Origin: a virus
Reading direction: 5' to 3' (one strand)
Virus record (IMG/VR): IMGVR_UViG_3300032286_001159
Location: 1-25,804 of that record
DNA: 25,804 bases
The translations under genes were made by a program, and so were the position numbers. The notes beneath the pieces are model-generated. The model saw nothing but the letters and a program-made list of their open reading frames with translations, did not search any database and was not told the DNA's origin. This document shows, in pieces, positions 22,593 through 25,804 of the stretch (within the stretch, counting starts at the first letter, position 1; every line of letters begins with the position of its first letter).

Positions 22593-23594
22593 TTAACATT
22601 TATCTACTAAGTTATCTCTGAATATACGCCAACACTCTTCCCAACTCCATCGTAGACTAGCTTCTTCAACCCGAACACGATCTAACCTCAAACATTGATC
22701 AATAGCAGTCTTTAAATCCTCATCCATATAACCTGTTATTCCCTGATCAATAACATCTTTGGGTCCAGTTACTGGATATGCTGCTACAGGTGTACCACAA
22801 GCCATTGCTTCAATCATTACTATGCCAAATGTATCCCAACAGCTGGGAAATACAAAAACATCAGCATCAGCATAGTATTGGGCCAGTTCTAGTCCACGTT
22901 TTATGCCAACAAATTCAACATTAGGATATTCACGCTCCATACGGCGTCTACAGGGGCCATTACCGACTACAATTTTAGTAGCACCGGGATACTCTAATCT
23001 ACAAAACACATCCAAATTCTTTTCTTTGCTAACACGACCTACACTTAATAGTATGGGCTGTGACCGTTCCGTAGCGGTTCTTGTACTGCTGCCAAATATG
23101 TTGCGGTCAACACCGCGTGTCCACGGCTTAATGTCAGTTCTAAACCCACGGCTGGATAGATCATCCACCATGCTCTGTGTGGTAGTTAATACACGACCAC
23201 TGTGTTTATGAAACCATCGTAGATAACGATAACTCCATTCAGCGGGTATGCCGACAATTTTGTTTATAGCTTCGGGAAACCGAGTATGGTAGCTGGTATT
23301 ATATCGCCATCCCCAATAGTCCATCCAACACCGAGCAGCGAATCCTACTGGCCCTTCGGTAGCAATATGTATGTAGTCAGGGTTTACTTTTTCAATAATC
23401 CTGCCAATTCCCCAAGTCCAACTAAGTTTGATCTCATTATAGCCAGGACAGGGAATATTAATAAACTGCCTGGGATCAAGATAAACAAAATCGTACCCAT
23501 CAGACTCAGCCAAAACTTCCAAGTTATGAAAGGTAGTAACAACACCATTAACCTGTGTTGGTTCATTGTCGGTTATTATCAGTACTGTCTTCAT
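22593..23594 (-). CDS. GT4-family glycosyltransferase
   Basis: I use the ATG at 23594, which has AGAGG 9 nt upstream; the GTG at 23600 lies too close to it. The 333-aa GT-B protein has V-N-G-V-V-T-T at 15-21 (acceptor/nucleotide loop), S-V-G-R-V-S-K-E-K-N at 184-193, and D254-T-F-G-I-V-M-I-E262 (the E-x7-E motif with Asp in the first place) followed by A-C-G-T-P-V-A. Members use nucleotide sugars to glycosylate lipids or sugars, often mannosyl or glucosyl transfers. It overlaps the metallophosphoesterase gene by 32 nt. I recall this GT4/phosphoesterase pairing from alphaproteobacterial chromosomes, so host origin is plausible. A role in modifying host envelope lipid is inference. Confidence 0.8.
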   Translation of the reverse strand: MKTVLIITDNEPTQVNGVVTTFHNLEVLAESDGYDFVYLDPRQFINIPCPGYNEIKLSWTWGIGRIIEKVNPDYIHIATEGPVGFAARCWMDYWGWRYNTSYHTRFPEAINKIVGIPAEWSYRYLRWFHKHSGRVLTTTQSMVDDLSSRGFRTDIKPWTRGVDRNIFGSSTRTATERSQPILLSVGRVSKEKNLDVFCRLEYPGATKIVVGNGPCRRRMEREYPNVEFVGIKRGLELAQYYADADVFVFPSCWDTFGIVMIEAMACGTPVAAYPVTGPKDVIDQGITGYMDEDLKTAIDQCLRLDRVRVEEASLRWSWEECWRIFRDNLVDKC

Positions 23595-24348
23595 TTTCAC
23601 GCACCTCTGACCAAGTTATGATTTCCCAACGACCATCCCAATGTTCAACCAGTGCCGTGCAACTTTCACACCAGTCGCCGTCATTCATGTAGGTTACGCC
23701 GTTAATATCTTTAATTTCAGCCTTATGTATATGACCACATATTACGCCATCATAGCCTTTCTTTTTACAATAACCAGCTAGATTTTGCTCAAATTGAAAC
23801 ATAAAGTCTACCGCTTTTTTGACCCGGTGCTTAAGGTACAAGCTAAGGCTCCAGTAGCCAAAACCCAAACGATGGCGAATCCAATTGAGTTTAGTATTGA
23901 TATTGAGTACGCAGTCATATGCTTTATCTCCTAACATACTGAGCCACGGTGCTAATCTAGTAATACCGTCAAATAAGTCGCCATGTACTACAAGATATCT
24001 CTTTCCATCTAATCCAATATGTTCTGCTTGATTACAGATTTTAATACGACCAAAACTAACACCGTAAGGTATTAGTGGTCTCAAAAATTCATCATGATTG
24101 CCTGCTATATAAACAACCTGTGTTCCTCGTTTGGCATGTCCCAATACACGGCGGATCACATTAGTGTGGCTTTGATGCCACTTTAGTGTGTTCTGTTTCA
24201 TTTTCCATGCATCTATGATATCGCCCACTAGATATAACGTTTCACAACTATTATGTTTTAAAAAGTTGTTTAGATAGTCTGCTTTACAGGCTTTAGTACC
24301 GAGGTGTACATCACTAATAGATATTGTCCGATAAGTTTGTTGTACCAT
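23563..24348 (-). CDS. LpxH-like metallophosphoesterase (UDP-2,3-diacylglucosamine hydrolase family)
   Basis: The start is the ATG at 24348 (M-V-Q-Q-T-Y); the frame from 24363 would need a TTG overlapping the promoter box. The 261-aa product has all calcineurin-type motifs: D13-x-H15 in I-S-D-V-H-L-G, G-D43, G-N84-H85-D, V-H122-G-D, and G-H206-I-H208. D-V-H-L-G, D-I-I-D-A-W and the Arg-rich R-H-R segment resemble LpxH-type UDP-2,3-diacylglucosamine diphosphatases, but similar enzymes hydrolyse other pyrophosphates. No Shine-Dalgarno is seen and TAAATA lies exactly 5 nt before the ATG. It is the first gene of a two-gene unit with the GT4 gene. Confidence 0.8.
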   Translation of the reverse strand: MVQQTYRTISISDVHLGTKACKADYLNNFLKHNSCETLYLVGDIIDAWKMKQNTLKWHQSHTNVIRRVLGHAKRGTQVVYIAGNHDEFLRPLIPYGVSFGRIKICNQAEHIGLDGKRYLVVHGDLFDGITRLAPWLSMLGDKAYDCVLNINTKLNWIRHRLGFGYWSLSLYLKHRVKKAVDFMFQFEQNLAGYCKKKGYDGVICGHIHKAEIKDINGVTYMNDGDWCESCTALVEHWDGRWEIITWSEVRENEDSTDNNRQ

Positions 24349-24353
24349 AATAA

Positions 24354-24360
24354 TATTTAA
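24354..24360 (-). promoter_or_regulatory. T4-type late promoter box (TTAAATA), leaderless geometry
   Basis: The minus strand reads TGTTAAATA, then TTATT, then the ATG at 24348. T4 late spacing puts initiation on the A of ATG. Confidence 0.5.
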
Positions 24361-24392
24361 CAATAGTTATGTTACAACTCTATTACATCCAT

Positions 24393-24415
24393 AAAAAAAG
24401 AGCCATATGGCCCTT
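24393..24415 (-). terminator. Rho-independent terminator
   Basis: On the minus strand AGGGCC, an ATAT loop and GGCTCT (one G-T pair) form a 6-bp stem followed by seven T. It ends the transcript of the Ala-rich coiled-coil gene at 24500. Confidence 0.75.
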
Positions 24416-24419
24416 TAGT

Positions 24420-24496
24420 GCTGGTTACGAGCATCCAGCGATCCCTCTATCTTGGGCCCGTTTTAAACAAAGTACTAAACCAGCGTTGTATGCTGG
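24420..24496 (-). other. Structured 3' untranslated region or small RNA candidate
   Basis: This lies between the stop at 24500 and the terminator. The minus strand holds CCAGC-7 nt-GCTGG (24496-24480) and GCTGG-10 nt-CCAGC (24439-24420). Because the same 5-base words recur in both, the arms could also pair across (first CCAGC with the third element, second with the fourth), giving alternative folds. A GGGCCC palindrome lies between. No tRNA cloverleaf or T-loop was found. Confidence 0.35.
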
Positions 24497-24499
24497 TAA

Positions 24500-25144
24500 T
24501 TACTTTCCCAATAAACTGTCAACCTTTGCTTCAACTGCATCTAACCGATGTTCAATTTCATCTAGTGCAGGATCTGCTGGTGCAGAAACTGCATCAAGAA
24601 TTTGTTGATGAACTTCAGAATGAACTTCTTCACCTGTAGCTGCTGCAACAATGTTAGCAACTGCTTCGGCTGCTTGTTCCGCTGCTTCTGCTGTTGGAGC
24701 AGGCATATCAGCTACAGCTTGTACAATGGCTTCGGTGATTGCAACTGCATCAACTACCACATGTGGTTCTGCTTTAACGACTGCTATTACTGCGGCTGAA
24801 ATAATATCAGCAACTTCGGAATGATGAATCGGTTCTGCATCGAATTGTGCTGTAACAATCTCAGCAACAATGTCAGCAGCTTCTGCATGATCAGCACTTG
24901 GAGATAATGCAACTACCTCTTCAACTTCAACTGGTGCAGCACCTGCCGGTGCAGAAACGATAGCATCAATGTGAACTTGAGTTTGAACGGCAATCAAATG
25001 ATCAACATGCGCTTCAACTACGGATAATCTGGAGTCTAGTTCTTCAATGCTTGCGGCATTCTCTGTATTAACGGTTGTACCAGTTAGTGTTGCTAACTTA
25101 GCTTCTACTGCTACTAATCTTGCAGCTAAATCTTGTAATCTCAT
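24500..25144 (-). CDS. Ala/Val/Glu-rich coiled-coil protein (214 aa)
   Basis: The start is the ATG at 25144 with AAAGGAG 7 nt upstream; the longer frame from 25183 needs a GTG inside a hairpin. The product opens with a heptad helix (L-Q-D-L-A-A-R-L-V-A-V-E-A-K-L) and closes with a matching one (I-E-H-R-L-D-A-V-E-A-K-V-D-S-L-L-G-K), both of the R-L-x-x-V-E-A type. A third copy is near 36-48 (L-D-S-R-L-S-V-V-E-A-H-V-D). Between them is an Ala/Val/His/Glu-rich stretch (E-A-A-D-I-V-A-E-I-V-T-A). There is no signal peptide. The 5' and 3' flanks are both structured, suggesting a stable, abundant message. Function is unknown. Confidence 0.65.
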   Translation of the reverse strand: MRLQDLAARLVAVEAKLATLTGTTVNTENAASIEELDSRLSVVEAHVDHLIAVQTQVHIDAIVSAPAGAAPVEVEEVVALSPSADHAEAADIVAEIVTAQFDAEPIHHSEVADIISAAVIAVVKAEPHVVVDAVAITEAIVQAVADMPAPTAEAAEQAAEAVANIVAAATGEEVHSEVHQQILDAVSAPADPALDEIEHRLDAVEAKVDSLLGK

Positions 25145-25163
25145 GGGTTTCTCCTTTAGGTTA

Positions 25164-25188
25164 GGTGAGTGAATCGTGTTCACTCACC
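25164..25188 (-). promoter_or_regulatory. 5' leader hairpin before the coiled-coil gene
   Basis: On the minus strand GGTGAGTGAA and TTCACTCACC (10 bp, perfect) flank the 5-nt loop CACGA. It sits immediately after a TAAATA box and 6 nt before the Shine-Dalgarno AAAGGAG. The predicted start point (about 25185) would place the stem at the very 5' end of the RNA. Confidence 0.6.
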
Positions 25189-25190
25189 CG

Positions 25191-25197
25191 TATTTAA
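25191..25197 (-). promoter_or_regulatory. T4-type late promoter box (TTAAATA)
   Basis: The minus strand reads AGTTAAATA. Predicted initiation near 25185 gives a 41-nt leader made of the hairpin and AAAGGAG. Confidence 0.5.
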
Positions 25198-25229
25198 CTA
25201 CTACTATATTAAAGTAATATTACAAACTA

Positions 25230-25804
25230 TCAGAAACTCAATAATAGCAACTGTCCACCTTCAACTAATTCAGCAGCATTTGTACCAGTGGCTGCTTTAT
25301 GATTTTGATCAACTAACAAGAAGTAACGCTTGCCATCTGTACGACCTAAGATCGTAGTGATTTCAATGATACCGCTGGTTTCTTCGTCATTGGTCTCAGT
25401 TCCAACTACACCAGTGTAATAGTCACCAAAAAGTTTCTCATCATGTTGAGCAAGTAGTGTTAACTTCTTAGCAACTGGATCATATTTCCAAATCTTACCA
25501 TTGTGATTGTTACCACCCACATCCTCTTGTAGGATAATTGTACCATCGCTAGCAACAGTCATGTTGTCAAACATCTGTGTGCCATGAATACGACCGGCAA
25601 CGGTAACTGTTTCAGTACCATCTAGAATCATTTCAAGGATACCACCCTGTTCAGGTTTAGTCAAATCAGTAAATGTCATGCTCCAAAGGCGTGTGCGACC
25701 AACTTGAGCAGTATTGGTAATGCTGGTGTTGATCTTACCACCTGTGTTGTCTTTGGCAGCATCTGGTTGATTAGTTGTTACAAAGTAATAACGATTCTTG
25801 TTAA
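25230..25804 (-). CDS. PhoX/DUF839-like protein, C-terminal part (5' end outside window)
   Basis: The frame stays open to the right edge, so the gene starts beyond 25804; the Met at 25679 (L-W-S-M-T-F) is internal. The visible 190 aa are beta-propeller-like strands with motifs of PhoX-type proteins: R-Y-Y-F-V-T-T, G-R-T-R-L-W, F-D-N-M-T-V-A-S-D-G, I-L-Q-E-D-V-G-G-N-N-H-N-G, and I-W-K-Y-D-P. PhoX alkaline phosphatases are Fe/Ca enzymes releasing phosphate from esters. The family also includes proteins of unknown role, and the metal-site half is mostly outside the window. Phosphate acquisition genes are known in marine phages. The next gene starts 86 nt downstream with its own promoter. Confidence 0.55.
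   Translation of the reverse strand, partial: NKNRYYFVTTNQPDAAKDNTGGKINTSITNTAQVGRTRLWSMTFTDLTKPEQGGILEMILDGTETVTVAGRIHGTQMFDNMTVASDGTIILQEDVGGNNHNGKIWKYDPVAKKLTLLAQHDEKLFGDYYTGVVGTETNDEETSGIIEITTILGRTDGKRYFLLVDQNHKAATGTNAAELVEGGQLLLLSF

Noticed and set aside
24416-24499. Possible tRNA in the structured spacer
   Set aside because: No cloverleaf, no T-loop consensus and no acceptor stem could be drawn on either strand.
24369-24608. Plus-strand frame across the terminator and the 3' end of the coiled-coil gene
   Set aside because: It runs through a terminator hairpin and has no ribosome site; the minus-strand gene explains the coding signal.

Overview
The window looks like part of a large T4-type (myovirus-like) phage genome, probably from an aquatic Gram-negative host. 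I see no capsid, terminase or replication gene, so this is inference. It rests on very tight gene packing with 1-4 nt stop/start overlaps, a TAAATA box like the T4 late promoter (TATAAATA) in front of almost every first gene of a transcription unit, small membrane/coiled-coil proteins, and long low-complexity exported proteins of a kind I associate with such phages. A host-derived island in a bacterial chromosome is the main alternative. Both ends are cut: the first gene lacks its 5' part and the last (minus strand) lacks its N terminus.

Region 1 (1-17.0 kb) is very AT-rich and is almost entirely metabolic or modification enzymes. It holds seven radical SAM proteins (1-534 partial, 2478, 3572, 4566, 5446, 7496, 14837) and a QueC-like PP-loop ATPase. 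It also holds four putative Fe(II)/2-oxoglutarate oxygenases (8911, 10824, 11693, 16347), a GT8-like glycosyltransferase, an SGNH hydrolase, a class I methyltransferase, a short-chain dehydrogenase, a HisC-like aminotransferase, a GNAT-like protein, and two related proteins with a decayed kinase-like motif (a third is possible). The genes form blocks that fire away from three divergent promoter regions (about 7.46, 11.65 and 13.9 kb). The set looks like a pathway that builds or decorates a molecule (glycan, peptide, protein or nucleoside), but no substrate or precursor peptide can be identified from the window.

Region 2 (17.0-22.6 kb) is a late-type cluster of exported and membrane proteins. 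It contains a small outer-membrane beta-barrel, an Mpo1/DUF962-like membrane protein, two single-TM coiled-coil proteins, a 609-aa exported protein, and an Asn/Thr/Ser-repeat exported protein. The start of the 609-aa gene overlaps the end of the repeat gene by 74 nt.

Region 3 (22.6-25.8 kb) has visibly higher GC. It carries a GT4 glycosyltransferase overlapping a UDP-2,3-diacylglucosamine-hydrolase-like metallophosphoesterase (an envelope-lipid pair), a structured 3' region with a terminator, an Ala/Val-rich coiled-coil protein with a hairpin leader, and the C-terminal part of a PhoX/DUF839-like protein.

No tRNA, rRNA, CRISPR array, transposase or integrase was seen, and no gene-free stretch exceeds about 150 nt.
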